Of a stretch of DNA of 29,326 bases, positions 9,042 to 17,082 are shown piece by piece (the first letter of the stretch is position 1; each line of letters opens with the position of its first letter). The stretch comes from a virus: positions 1 to 29,326 of IMG/VR virus record IMGVR_UViG_3300022908_000007, one strand, 5' to 3'. The notes below the pieces were generated by a model. The model saw only the letters and a list, made by a program, of their open reading frames with translations, was not told the DNA's origin and made no database searches. The translations under genes and the position numbers were made by a program.

Positions 9042-11543
9042 TTATTGCAAAACAGGCTGCTGTTGCATTGCATTTTCGTCAACGTTTAGCTGCATCTGTT
9101 GAGGATCTTGCATTTGTTGCTCGGGTTGTCCCATTTGTTGTTGCTCTTGCTGTAAAGTTATTTGCTGATCTTCTTGTTGTAATTGCAACTGCTGTTCTCT
9201 CAACTCTTCCATAATGATCTGTTTATTAGACTTAGCTATATCCCCAATGCCTTCGAATACGAAAGCTGGTACATCAGCAATACTAGATCCTTCTTTACTG
9301 AGAATAGCACTTGCAATGTTAGATTTAAGAATAGATGAATACTTACTGATTTCTCTTTCTTTTTGAGCTTCTGTCTCTTCCTTCATCAAAGCAAGTGAAT
9401 TTTCAAATTTCATCTGTTCTACCTGAATTTCTCCATCAGATTTAGCTTTAGCCCCTGCCACAGCAGCTTCTGTATTTGCTTGGCTATTTGCTTGCGCTTC
9501 TTCCATTCGCTCCTTACGACGTTTCTTATCACGACTAGCTAGGAGATAGGTAGCATACTTAAGATTAGACTTAGCTAATAACCTAACCTCTATGGCATCC
9601 TGCAGAGTGATAGTTTCATTGCCTAAACATATCTGAATGTTATTTTCTAAATATTGTTCTTCCTGATCATCAACTACTGCTTGAATTTTAACATCGAAGT
9701 TTGTTTTTTCAAAATCATCAGAAGCTTCAATTTTAACATATTCAATTCTATCCTGTCCTAAAGCTTGTCTATAACCATCATAAAACTGAACACCTTGTTT
9801 CTTACCAAAGACTAATATATCCCATCCCATCAACTGACATAATCTAGCTGTGCGCTCCATTACGTTAATATATCCGTTGTAAATGTAGTTAGAAGAACTT
9901 TCTCCAATTTGGCGTGCCTCTTTAAGAACCTGTTTGCCTGTTGCTTGATTAGTAATGTTTCCAGCGTCCAAATTGTTAGACCCAACAATCCTCATTAGTT
10001 TGTCGTATTCCTGGTTCCACTTGTTCATCAATTGCTCTAACTTACCTGAGAAAGGAACATTCATTGGCTCTATAGGTTCCCTCCGAGATTGACCTTCGCT
10101 ATTTTCATCGGCAATACCTTTGTAGTACTGGACACCAGTTTGCTTGTAAATTTTATATAAATCAAAAGGCGTTAAGCTTTCCATTCCTTCTCCAAGTGTA
10201 ATATCACTCATTGTGGAAATGTCAACCTTGAATCCGTCCGGTGCAGCATTGGCAATTATTTTTTGTTCCTGCAACTCTATCAGCTGCATTTTTTTGATAG
10301 AAGGGATCATGGTCTCAATGAAAGGCTTATTGCTCATCTTCTCATTGTTATACATGTAGGTAATCCAAGGAAGCTTAACTTCAGATAAATTGTTTTCCGG
10401 CTTAATCATGTTCTTAGCCAATCCCCATTCTAAAACATATTCAGAATCAGTGATCCAAACTCCTTTATAGTCTACTTCATAAGGTTCTACTTCTAAGTAG
10501 TTTTTCCCATCAGTTTTAACCCCATTCTTACGGTCTAAGATCTCCTTACCATATCTGTCAATACTAGACTCATATTTTAAATTATAAAGTGTTTTGAGGT
10601 CTAATTCAACTACCTGAACCCTGAATGAATCATATGGCCTAGCAATAGCGTTTGTGAAAGTATCTTGCCATCCCCAACCAAATTGAGCTGAATTACCGTT
10701 TAGTCCTTTGTTTGACTGAGCCAATTCGAATAATTTAACTTCAGAAATTTTCTTAGGATATTTCATCCGAATATCAGCAATACTCATATCATATACTTCA
10801 CCTTGTATCTGAGCATCTCTGAAGTCATCCCATTCAGTATAAGTAGATATAATATTTTCAGGTTTAGTAAACCGTATTTTTATTCTCCCATTCGAATTGA
10901 TATAGGGTTTTATCTGGCAAATACCACATTCCAATAAATCTTTAAATATTCGCTTTTTAAGCACCCCCGTCCAATCATTATCATAAAATACAAGATCCAC
11001 AAGCTGTTCCATTATAACTTCTTCACGCTGTCTGTATGTAAATCCAAACTGCATTTCTAAGTCTTTTTCATTATCAGGATCATCATCATTAAATTCTTCT
11101 AATTGAACTCCTGATTCATTTTGTAAAGCCTGTATTTTTTCTTTGTTTTTTAATTTGAATAAAGCATCTGCCTTAGCTTTCTCACGTTTAGTCTGGCTAA
11201 TTGGATCTATTGCATTACATTGAATTTTCTCAATTCTTTGCATGTACCTATCGGTTAACCTGCTCAAAAAAGGAATAGCTATAGGAAGAGGGGAATAGTC
11301 TAAATTAATGACAGACATGTCACCATCCAAATCTAAAATGTCTTTATATTCCTCCATCGGTTGAGTACCAGAAGCAAAAGCCCTATTGTAGTCAAATCTA
11401 TTTTTTCTTTGGCTTGCCGATTCACCATTGACTCCGTTTCTCCACTTATCAAATGCTGATCGCATTAATCTTAGTCCGAACTCACGTGAATTTTTATCTA
11501 AATCTGCGCTTAGAATATTTGGATAAGTGTTGTCATTAGCCAT
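9042..11543 (-). CDS. Portal protein
   Basis: An 833-residue protein directly after terminase and before the scaffold-like and capsid genes, the usual portal slot; its length fits the large portals of crAss-like and P22-like phages. The N-terminal 110 residues contain GDMSVINLDYSPLPIAIPF, followed by wing and stem regions. Residues about 500-560 (FSGKLEQLMNKWNQEYDKL, ITNQATGKQVLKEARQIG) suit the stem/clip helices of portals. The last 60-70 residues are extremely Gln-rich (QQLQLQQEDQQ and more), a long helical tail likely to form a barrel reaching into the capsid. A -7 box at 11563-11570 lies 19 nt before the ATG. The portal forms the dodecameric DNA channel. Confidence 0.82.
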   Translation of the reverse strand: MANDNTYPNILSADLDKNSREFGLRLMRSAFDKWRNGVNGESASQRKNRFDYNRAFASGTQPMEEYKDILDLDGDMSVINLDYSPLPIAIPFLSRLTDRYMQRIEKIQCNAIDPISQTKREKAKADALFKLKNKEKIQALQNESGVQLEEFNDDDPDNEKDLEMQFGFTYRQREEVIMEQLVDLVFYDNDWTGVLKKRIFKDLLECGICQIKPYINSNGRIKIRFTKPENIISTYTEWDDFRDAQIQGEVYDMSIADIRMKYPKKISEVKLFELAQSNKGLNGNSAQFGWGWQDTFTNAIARPYDSFRVQVVELDLKTLYNLKYESSIDRYGKEILDRKNGVKTDGKNYLEVEPYEVDYKGVWITDSEYVLEWGLAKNMIKPENNLSEVKLPWITYMYNNEKMSNKPFIETMIPSIKKMQLIELQEQKIIANAAPDGFKVDISTMSDITLGEGMESLTPFDLYKIYKQTGVQYYKGIADENSEGQSRREPIEPMNVPFSGKLEQLMNKWNQEYDKLMRIVGSNNLDAGNITNQATGKQVLKEARQIGESSSNYIYNGYINVMERTARLCQLMGWDILVFGKKQGVQFYDGYRQALGQDRIEYVKIEASDDFEKTNFDVKIQAVVDDQEEQYLENNIQICLGNETITLQDAIEVRLLAKSNLKYATYLLASRDKKRRKERMEEAQANSQANTEAAVAGAKAKSDGEIQVEQMKFENSLALMKEETEAQKEREISKYSSILKSNIASAILSKEGSSIADVPAFVFEGIGDIAKSNKQIIMEELREQQLQLQQEDQQITLQQEQQQMGQPEQQMQDPQQMQLNVDENAMQQQPVLQ

Positions 11544-11562
11544 TTGTATACAATTATTTTAA

Positions 11563-11570
11563 CAAATATA
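11563..11570 (-). promoter_or_regulatory. -7 promoter box TATATTTG before the portal gene
   Basis: TATATTTG on the minus strand matches TAnnTTTG in the 35-nt gap between terminase and portal genes, 19 nt from the ATG. A -33 element is not evident. Confidence 0.4.
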
Positions 11571-11578
11571 GAGTAAAA

Positions 11579-13591
11579 CTAATAATATTTTCTTGAGCGC
11601 TTGATCTCCATTAGTTTTAAAGGCTTTTTCTCTTCTGTCTTAGCTGTGCCTTCAGCACCACCAATTAAAGCCATCATAAAAGCAATAGCATCATCAAACT
11701 TTGTTCTATCATCGGGATCGAAATTAATCAACTGCTCAACTAATTCTATAAAATATATCTTGTAATATCTGGATTTTATATATTCATCTGCAATAATAGT
11801 TTGCTTTTGTAATGCAAACCCATCATTTGAAGGAGTGCCGTATTTAACTTTTACATTTTTTCTTTGTGGATCTATGGTGCATTTAGGTCTCCACATGATA
11901 TAATGCTTAAATCCTTCTTCAATAAACTTTTCATAATAATCATCTACGTTACTCTCATAATTTGCCTTACATCCGAAATATTGACACAGTAACATTATAT
12001 TTTTATGGAATTCACTTTTATATCTAGTTCTTTGAGCATACCTTATCACACAGAAGCCGCTATTGTCAGGGTCACTTAAATCAGCTTTTTTATAAACATA
12101 TGCTACCCCCATAGATTTTTCAGTACCAGTAGTAATTGTTGCGGCAAATGGATCGACACCAATAGCGAAATTATGAGTATTGCCAGGAGTAAATAGACCT
12201 GATTCATGAGGCCGTCTTAAATTGCTCTCCATGGGAGAATTAAAGTCCCATACCATTTGAAAGAATCCTTTAGGATCATCTCTCCATTTAACTAACCCAT
12301 CATAATCTTTAAAGAAAGTAACCTTTCTAATTAAATTTTTAGGAGCATTATCTTCGTCGTTTGGATTTGTCCTTTCTAAATAGTCTTTTTGAACCTCTAG
12401 CAATTCATTATCAAAAGTACTATCAAAGTTTTTTAATTGCCATACATGCTTAATAGTCAAAGGATCTTTACGCTGAGCAGAAGAGAGATCATCCCCCTCA
12501 AGACCTTCCCATGAATCCAAAATATATTGTTTAGCAAGTTCTCTTTTTGAATATCCGTACTCATCAACAAACCATTCATTAGTTACCGGATGCTGGCCAT
12601 AATAACCATAGTCTGCAGGAATAAATAAATTTGTACCCAACCCTGGATTCCTTCCAGTTTTTGGATTTACTTTTTTCATAGAGCAAGCATCCCATATCAT
12701 TTTGAAATTTTTACCACCTTTCTTCTCCATCTCCTCAACAGTTGTAGTTTTAAGGCCTTTTCCTTTAATAGTCGGCCCTTTCATAAGACACTTGGTTACT
12801 ACATCATGTCGCTCTTTAACGTTAGAATCAAGAGTTTTTCCTTCTTCATCACCAAAGTAAGTATCTAATTCCTCACCATCATAACCTAAAACTGATGCTG
12901 GCTTAAAGTCAATTTTAGAATCTAATGAATCTCCATATACTTTTTTCTCTTTACTAGACCGCTTACGAGCTTCAAAGAATTCTAATACGCTCGCTGGTCT
13001 TGTTTCACCTGTATCTAAAGGTTTTAACCATTCTGGCAATTTAGACCATGATCCAATAAGTTTATTGAATACACCTTTACCATCAGTATTAGTTTTAGAT
13101 TGTATTCCGGCATATTGATATTTTCTCGTTGCAGTACGAATGTAAGCTATACATGTTCCCCATACAGTTTTGCCGAAGCGTCTATTTGACACCAAAACAC
13201 CAAAGGCTAAATTCTTATTTTTCTCTATAGCATCCCACCATAAAAAGGCATCTCTTTGAGCATCAATAAAAACCAATGTCTTTCCTCTATCTTTCCAGTA
13301 ATTCAAAAAGAAATAGTGGTAGCCTGTGATATATTCTAAATTTCCATTATTAAAAAACCAATATCCATTTGTGATCCTATTGAACTCCTGTTCTAAAAAT
13401 TCATCAGTTGGTTCTTCATTTCTTTTTGGCTGCTCAGTATAATAAAACCTCTGTTTAGGTATTTCCTTATCAAAATTAGCTATCTGAGCATATCTAGGCG
13501 GTTTAGGCATGATAACTGTAATCTCGCCTATTTCTCTTTGAGTAGGAAAATTCTTAATAGACTCTGATAAAACCTCTTTGAATCTAGCCAT
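11579..13591 (-). CDS. Terminase large subunit
   Basis: A 670-residue packaging motor. The N-terminal region has GYWFFNNGNLEYITGYHYFF (residues 76-95), characteristic of crAss-like and related large terminases. Walker A is SNRRFGKT (135-142) and Walker B is DTYFGDEEG (243-251) with its acidic pair at 248-249. The C-terminal RNase H-like nuclease shows GVDPFAA (Asp480), NYES (Glu546) and FDDAIAFMM (Asp633/634), the expected acidic triad. The protein cuts concatemers and pumps DNA into the prohead through the portal encoded next to it. Its ATG overlaps the upstream stop by one base (TAATG), so it is translationally coupled to the small gene before it. Confidence 0.93.
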   Translation of the reverse strand: MARFKEVLSESIKNFPTQREIGEITVIMPKPPRYAQIANFDKEIPKQRFYYTEQPKRNEEPTDEFLEQEFNRITNGYWFFNNGNLEYITGYHYFFLNYWKDRGKTLVFIDAQRDAFLWWDAIEKNKNLAFGVLVSNRRFGKTVWGTCIAYIRTATRKYQYAGIQSKTNTDGKGVFNKLIGSWSKLPEWLKPLDTGETRPASVLEFFEARKRSSKEKKVYGDSLDSKIDFKPASVLGYDGEELDTYFGDEEGKTLDSNVKERHDVVTKCLMKGPTIKGKGLKTTTVEEMEKKGGKNFKMIWDACSMKKVNPKTGRNPGLGTNLFIPADYGYYGQHPVTNEWFVDEYGYSKRELAKQYILDSWEGLEGDDLSSAQRKDPLTIKHVWQLKNFDSTFDNELLEVQKDYLERTNPNDEDNAPKNLIRKVTFFKDYDGLVKWRDDPKGFFQMVWDFNSPMESNLRRPHESGLFTPGNTHNFAIGVDPFAATITTGTEKSMGVAYVYKKADLSDPDNSGFCVIRYAQRTRYKSEFHKNIMLLCQYFGCKANYESNVDDYYEKFIEEGFKHYIMWRPKCTIDPQRKNVKVKYGTPSNDGFALQKQTIIADEYIKSRYYKIYFIELVEQLINFDPDDRTKFDDAIAFMMALIGGAEGTAKTEEKKPLKLMEIKRSRKYY

Positions 13592-13986
13592 TATGTAGGT
13601 TGTATAAAGTCTTGGATATTAGTTTTTCTTTTAACTGGTTTAGACTCAGACACAACAGCTGGTTTATTTTTATCTTCTTTATCATTCATGTCATCAGCTA
13701 GATCAGATAATGTTTTAAAATTCTTCATCTGTCCAATGAGGCTTAAAAAGCGTTCGTAGATTTTATTTTTTTTAGACCCTAGCATCTGAAGTTTATTATC
13801 TATCTCTTCATCATTCCCATTATCCTTTAAAATCATAACGTCATCAGCTATAGTCCCAGCCACTTCATTACAGGCATTGATTAAACGTTTAATATGTGAA
13901 GCCTTATCTTTTTCTACATATGCCTCTAGTGATTCTATGTAAGCATCTATGGATTTATCTCCACTTCTAATTGATTTGTCTACCAT
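13591..13986 (-). CDS. Small protein before terminase, candidate small terminase subunit
   Basis: A 131-residue protein, charged and mostly helical (YIESLEAYVEKDKASHIKRL, NKIYERFLSLIGQMKNF), with a basic, Pro-containing C-terminal tail. It is coupled by a TAATG overlap to the large terminase. Size, helix content and position fit a small terminase subunit, which would form a ring recognising the packaging site. No HTH is clear in its N-terminus. The 269-residue winged-helix protein just upstream is a competing candidate. The gene overlaps that one by 20 nt. Confidence 0.5.
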   Translation of the reverse strand: MVDKSIRSGDKSIDAYIESLEAYVEKDKASHIKRLINACNEVAGTIADDVMILKDNGNDEEIDNKLQMLGSKKNKIYERFLSLIGQMKNFKTLSDLADDMNDKEDKNKPAVVSESKPVKRKTNIQDFIQPT

Positions 13987-14776
13987 TACTTTCTAGTTTA
14001 ATCTGATGAGCATACATATTCTTCATAGTTCCTTTTTTAGGCATCCTAGCACCACTATAGCCTTCTCTTTTAGAATAATGCTTATCAAATTCGATGAACA
14101 TTGTATTAATTCGTTGCCTGTAGTATTTTGTGAAATTTTCAATAAGTTCTTTCCCTTTTACATTGACAATAAAGCTCATTTTTTTACCTCTTATCTTTTC
14201 AACCAAACCTGCAGCTAACAATTTTCTAATCTGAATACGTGTCTCAGGAGTATCATAACCATAAAACCTAGCATCTTCATAAGTAAACCACTCATAATGA
14301 TTCATTAAAATAAAAATGCAAAATATTCTATAATCAAATTCATTTTCTTTGCACCACTGCATAATTATTGGAAAAGCTGAGATCCCATCCATATACTCCG
14401 AAACGTGCATCCTAATGATCTTAACCTTATCATAATACAGCTCCTCCGCCTTCTTTCTTATTTTCTTTTGAGATACACCATAAGCTTTCCTCCTTAGCTT
14501 ACCCATAATATACCTCGTATGCCATACTGCCTTTTTTATACGTTCTTTATTGCTTTCCTTGGTATTCCTTACCTTAGCTTTTAGAACTTTTACCTCTGCT
14601 TCCAGATTTAAGATCTTTCGCTGCATACCCGGAACTATCACCTCTTTAATAAACTTTATACTTTTACCTTTCATAGTCACCTTTGTCTTCTTAACAAAAG
14701 GAGCAGGTCTAGGTGGCTTTATAACTGGCCTCCTAACTATTTCTAAAGATTCATCTTTTTCCTCTTCCATTGTCAC
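13967..14776 (-). CDS. Winged-helix DNA-binding protein in the packaging operon
   Basis: A 269-residue protein. The first 120 residues are very basic with a coiled-coil segment (RKILNLEAEVKVLKAKVRN). Residues about 145-225 form a MarR-like winged-helix unit: FCIFILMNHYEWFTYED, then TPETRIQIRKLLAAGLVEKI as the recognition part, and GKKMSFIVNVKGKELI as the wing. The C-terminus is basic again. Placement two genes before the large terminase suggests either a packaging-site recognition protein or a regulator of late transcription; the sequence cannot separate these. Its ATG overlaps the stop of the tandem GroES-like gene, forming a coupled unit. Confidence 0.6.
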   Translation of the reverse strand: MTMEEEKDESLEIVRRPVIKPPRPAPFVKKTKVTMKGKSIKFIKEVIVPGMQRKILNLEAEVKVLKAKVRNTKESNKERIKKAVWHTRYIMGKLRRKAYGVSQKKIRKKAEELYYDKVKIIRMHVSEYMDGISAFPIIMQWCKENEFDYRIFCIFILMNHYEWFTYEDARFYGYDTPETRIQIRKLLAAGLVEKIRGKKMSFIVNVKGKELIENFTKYYRQRINTMFIEFDKHYSKREGYSGARMPKKGTMKNMYAHQIKLESNGRQIN

Positions 14777-15402
14777 GATATTAATCCAACAATTTCATTT
14801 TCCCTTAAAAATATATATCCTTTACCATCAACTACAATCGGATAGTTATTGCTGTCTATTGTAATTACCGTGTCGCCTATTTTAGCTACGTCTAAGACAC
14901 TTCCTGTCATTTCATGAACATCCATTGGGGTATGTGTAATTTTAACCTGTAGTGGATTCTTTTGATCTTCTACAGAAGATAAGAATATTCCGCTTGCAGT
15001 TTGGGGTGCTTTATCTATAATTGATTCTCCTAAATAGCATTTAGGACGCATGATATATTCTTTGTCTTCAATTTTAAACAATACATTATCAATAGATATT
15101 AAATCACATAACTCACCACTCAATTCCACACTCTCATCACTCCATTCATATGCTAAGTAGTGAAGGAATAGTTTATCCCCTACTTTAAGATCAAAATCTG
15201 CATTTTCAATTACCACAGTAGCAATTTGTGGGTTTATTTCCAAGTGATTTACGTTAGTCATTTTTTTTGTTCCAACTTCACCATCATCCTCTCTATCTAA
15301 CCAACTGGTAGCTCTGACCAACTCAATTCCATTCCCCAAGTTATAAGTCTTCTTATCACTTTCATCAAACTTAACCCCTATTTTTTTATTTAAACTCAAC
15401 AT
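14773..15402 (-). CDS. Tandem GroES-like (co-chaperonin fold) protein
   Basis: A 209-residue protein that reads as two GroES-like units. In the first (1-120) KKIGVKFDESDK, GNGIELVR, LKVGDKLFLHYL and NVLFKIEDKEYIM follow the order of GroES strands. The second (125-209) has TASGIFLSS at the mobile-loop position, then AKIGDTVITID, GKGYIFLRENEIVGLI. These line up with TEGGIYIP, VKVGDEVVYG and EGTFLIMRESDLYAVI of the canonical GroES at 21611-21904. Normal GroES is about 95 residues, so this is a double-length, diverged version. As the first gene of the terminase-portal-capsid operon it may adapt host GroEL for folding capsid or other large proteins, like T4 gp31. The fold is a reading by eye. The gene follows a long structured leader. 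Confidence 0.6.
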   Translation of the reverse strand: MLSLNKKIGVKFDESDKKTYNLGNGIELVRATSWLDREDDGEVGTKKMTNVNHLEINPQIATVVIENADFDLKVGDKLFLHYLAYEWSDESVELSGELCDLISIDNVLFKIEDKEYIMRPKCYLGESIIDKAPQTASGIFLSSVEDQKNPLQVKITHTPMDVHEMTGSVLDVAKIGDTVITIDSNNYPIVVDGKGYIFLRENEIVGLIS

Positions 15403-15418
15403 ACGAATAAATTAAAAG

Positions 15419-15525
15419 TGCCCGGACATTATAAGCTGCTTAATCACCATTTCTGAAGAAAACCTACATGCCGGGCAAAGTGTCAAATGATTGTTCTATA
15501 ACGGTCATGGTATGAAGATTAAGCA
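15419..15525 (-). ncRNA. Structured leader RNA of the late operon with interleaved pairs (pseudoknot order)
   Basis: On the minus strand four segments occur in the order A-B-A'-B'. A is TGCTTAATC (15525-15517) and A' is GATTAAGCA (15445-15437), a perfect 9-bp pair. B is TGCCCGGCAT (15477-15468) and B' is ATGTCCGGGCA (15429-15419), a 10-bp pair with one bulged base. Connecting stretches are 39, 22 and 7 nt. The -7 box TAGATTTG (15529-15536) ends 4 nt before the first segment, so the RNA would start almost exactly at A. The leader precedes the tandem GroES-like/terminase operon. Reading it as RNA is inference; the complementarity is direct. Confidence 0.55.
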
Positions 15526-15528
15526 TCA

Positions 15529-15536
15529 CAAATCTA
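15529..15536 (-). promoter_or_regulatory. -7 box TAGATTTG for the late (packaging/capsid) operon
   Basis: TAGATTTG on the minus strand matches TAnnTTTG and lies just upstream of the structured leader of the operon starting at 15402. No TTTG -33 element is present at 19 nt, so activation by another factor is possible. Confidence 0.45.
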
Positions 15537-15550
15537 AATAATTATTTCCA

Positions 15551-15558
15551 TACCTTTG
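15551..15558 (+). promoter_or_regulatory. -7 box TACCTTTG for the isolated plus-strand gene
   Basis: TACCTTTG on the plus strand matches TAnnTTTG and is 35 nt before the ATG at 15594. It lies back to back with the minus-strand box at 15529-15536, making a compact divergent promoter pair. Confidence 0.45.
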
Positions 15559-15593
15559 AAATAGTCAATTTTAATCATTTAAATCAATACGAC

Positions 15594-15854
15594 ATGAGTC
15601 AATTAATCACAGTAACTACTTTCAGTAAACTTGCTGTAGTAGACCAACCAGTAACAACAGCTATCCCTATGGTGATCAATGTTGCCAGGATTGTATCTAT
15701 TACCACAAGAGCTGTTGCATTCCAAACTACAGGTGTAACAAATGTTGTGTATGCACTTCCGGTAAACAATACTACCTATCAGATCACTTTGGTATGTACA
15801 GAAACTAGAGCTGCATTATTAGCCTTAGCTAATTCAAATGCGATCGCTACCTAG
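15594..15854 (+). CDS. Isolated plus-strand small beta-rich protein, unassigned
   Basis: An 86-residue protein on the opposite strand to all surrounding genes. It has its own -7 box and a terminator immediately downstream, which together argue for a real single-gene unit. The sequence is rich in Thr, Val and Ala and beta-prone (SQLITVTTFSKLAVV, VYALPVNNTTYQITLV), with few charged residues. No signal peptide or membrane span is seen. Low charge and beta content suit a small virion decoration or capsid-binding protein, or a multimeric regulator; neither is proven. It separates the replication block from the late block. Confidence 0.7.
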   Translation: MSQLITVTTFSKLAVVDQPVTTAIPMVINVARIVSITTRAVAFQTTGVTNVVYALPVNNTTYQITLVCTETRAALLALANSNAIAT

Positions 15855-15872
15855 TAAAAAGTTTTTAAAATT

Positions 15873-15913
15873 AAAAAGCCCTTACTCATTTACGAGAAGG
15901 GCTTTTATTTTGG
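15873..15913. terminator. Bidirectional terminator between convergent genes
   Basis: AAAAGCCCTT (15874-15883) pairs with AAGGGCTTTT (15897-15906). T-rich tracts follow on both strands (TTTTATTTT on plus, TTTTTAATTTT on minus). It ends both the plus gene at 15594-15854 and the minus gene at 15923-16309. Confidence 0.88.
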
Positions 15914-15922
15914 AATAAACTT

Positions 15923-16309
15923 TTACAGTTCTCCTTTTAAAGATTGAGCAAGACTAGCTTGGAATGCAGTAGCATAAACTGGTTTACCCGATAAAGGATG
16001 TGGAACCATGCCACGCTGCAGCTCTGCTAAATCAGTTGCCGAACTAACAAAACTTACTTTTGTATCTCCACTAGATACAGACTCTTTAAGCTCTTTATCT
16101 TCTTTAAGAATAGCTTTGTTTTCTTTGTTGTCTTCAAACTCAAGTTTTGAAGCATCATGTGTATCGTGAGTTTCAGGCTCTACAAATGTTACATCTTCAA
16201 TTTGAGATTTCGGTTGCACATCAGAAGCCTTTTGCTCGTTGGTTTCTACAGTTGATTTTTCAGCAGTGTCTGCTTTAACTTGTTCGGTTTCTTTCGCTTT
16301 TGTTGTCAT
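15923..16309 (-). CDS. Acidic, disordered protein with a conserved-looking C-terminus
   Basis: A 128-residue protein. The first 90 residues are Glu/Lys/Thr-rich and probably unstructured (TTKAKETEQVKADTAEKS). The last 35 residues are different and compact, with MVPHPLSGKPVYATAFQASL. Such a layout occurs in small phage proteins that bind a partner with a C-terminal motif, including internal scaffold or clamp-interacting proteins, but no function is recognised. It is the last gene of the replication-side block, preceded by a -7 box embedded in an inverted repeat and followed by a bidirectional terminator. Confidence 0.6.
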   Translation of the reverse strand: MTTKAKETEQVKADTAEKSTVETNEQKASDVQPKSQIEDVTFVEPETHDTHDASKLEFEDNKENKAILKEDKELKESVSSGDTKVSFVSSATDLAELQRGMVPHPLSGKPVYATAFQASLAQSLKGEL

Positions 16310-16332
16310 GACTTTTTTTGATTAAATAAAAC

Positions 16333-16357
16333 AATTGTTATTCCAAAAGTAACAATT
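16333..16357. promoter_or_regulatory. Inverted repeat enclosing a -7 box (candidate operator)
   Basis: AATTGTTA (16333-16340) and TAACAATT (16350-16357) are perfect inverted copies separated by 9 nt. The minus-strand box TACTTTTG (16344-16351) lies in this spacer and edge. The arrangement, upstream of the gene starting at 16309, is typical of an operator that blocks its own promoter. Confidence 0.5.
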
Positions 16358-16361
16358 AAAA

Positions 16362-16691
16362 TTATCTTCTCTTTCCAGTTGGGGCTTTAATCAAAATTGG
16401 TAGGTTATACTTGCTAATATCATATGTAGGGACTTCATCTTCTTTAAAATAATTCAGTTGATACATTAATCCACTTGTGTTGTTAGCATACTCCTGTTTG
16501 TATGGTATTATTCTTTTGAACTGCGTGTAATCGTTGCTAAATTCAAAATCACCAAATAGATCAATACGTTTCTTAAGCATTTCATAAAAGTCATACACAT
16601 CCGGCCTATCCAATCTTATTGTGTAATAAGTGTTAAAGTTCAATGAAGCTATTTTATTAAACATTTCATTGTCGTAATCAGTTAGAACCAT
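16362..16691 (-). CDS. Small protein of the replication block, unassigned
   Basis: A 109-residue protein without a recognisable family. The N-terminus reads as alpha/beta (NKIASLNFNTYYTIRLDRPD), the middle as helical (YEMLKKRIDLFGDFEF), and the end is basic (KAPTGKRR). Its start overlaps the upstream coiled-coil gene by 14 nt, so it belongs to the replication operon. Aromatic content is high. It might be a small replication accessory or DNA-binding protein, but nothing in the sequence shows this directly. Confidence 0.6.
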   Translation of the reverse strand: MVLTDYDNEMFNKIASLNFNTYYTIRLDRPDVYDFYEMLKKRIDLFGDFEFSNDYTQFKRIIPYKQEYANNTSGLMYQLNYFKEDEVPTYDISKYNLPILIKAPTGKRR

Positions 16692-17079
16692 CTTCTTTAA
16701 TTAAATTCATCATCAATTCATTATCTGCCTTTAGTGCTATTATCTCCTCTTCAAGTAATCTTTGTTTGGCTGCAGACTTACGTAACAAAAGTCTATACTG
16801 GTCATTAGAAGAGGATACTTTAGCAAAATGATCAAATATGCTTTTCAATAAATCTATTCTATCCTGCTGTTTTATTGACTTTTCAGTTGGTTTGTTTTTC
16901 TTTAAGAAAAATATAAGGTCACTTTCTAATTCAAGAACAATTCCTTTAGCCTGCATTATTTTAATAAATGACTCAGCATGATTATCTAGCTCAGCTAAAT
17001 AAACTTCTGAAAGAGCTAAGTAGTACTGCTCTACTTTAGTCATTTTATCTTCTCTCCATCTATCTTGTTCGTTTGCCAT
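16678..17079 (-). CDS. Coiled-coil protein next to the helicase gene
   Basis: A 133-residue, mostly helical protein. The C-terminal half (RKSAAKQRLLEEEIIALKAD) has heptad spacing of hydrophobic residues and is a likely coiled coil. The N-terminal half is helical with a Lys-rich patch (FFLKKNKPTEKSIKQQD). It starts 3 nt after the stop of the DnaB-type ATPase gene, so it is cotranscribed with it. A helicase partner or assembly factor is plausible from position. No catalytic motif is visible. Confidence 0.6.
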   Translation of the reverse strand: MANEQDRWREDKMTKVEQYYLALSEVYLAELDNHAESFIKIMQAKGIVLELESDLIFFLKKNKPTEKSIKQQDRIDLLKSIFDHFAKVSSSNDQYRLLLRKSAAKQRLLEEEIIALKADNELMMNLIKEDGSN

Positions 17080-17082
17080 ATG

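Noticed and set aside
14550-14864. Plus-strand frame of 104 codons
   Set aside because: Antisense to two coupled minus-strand genes, with hydrophobic composition arising from the antisense of Lys/Glu-rich coding.
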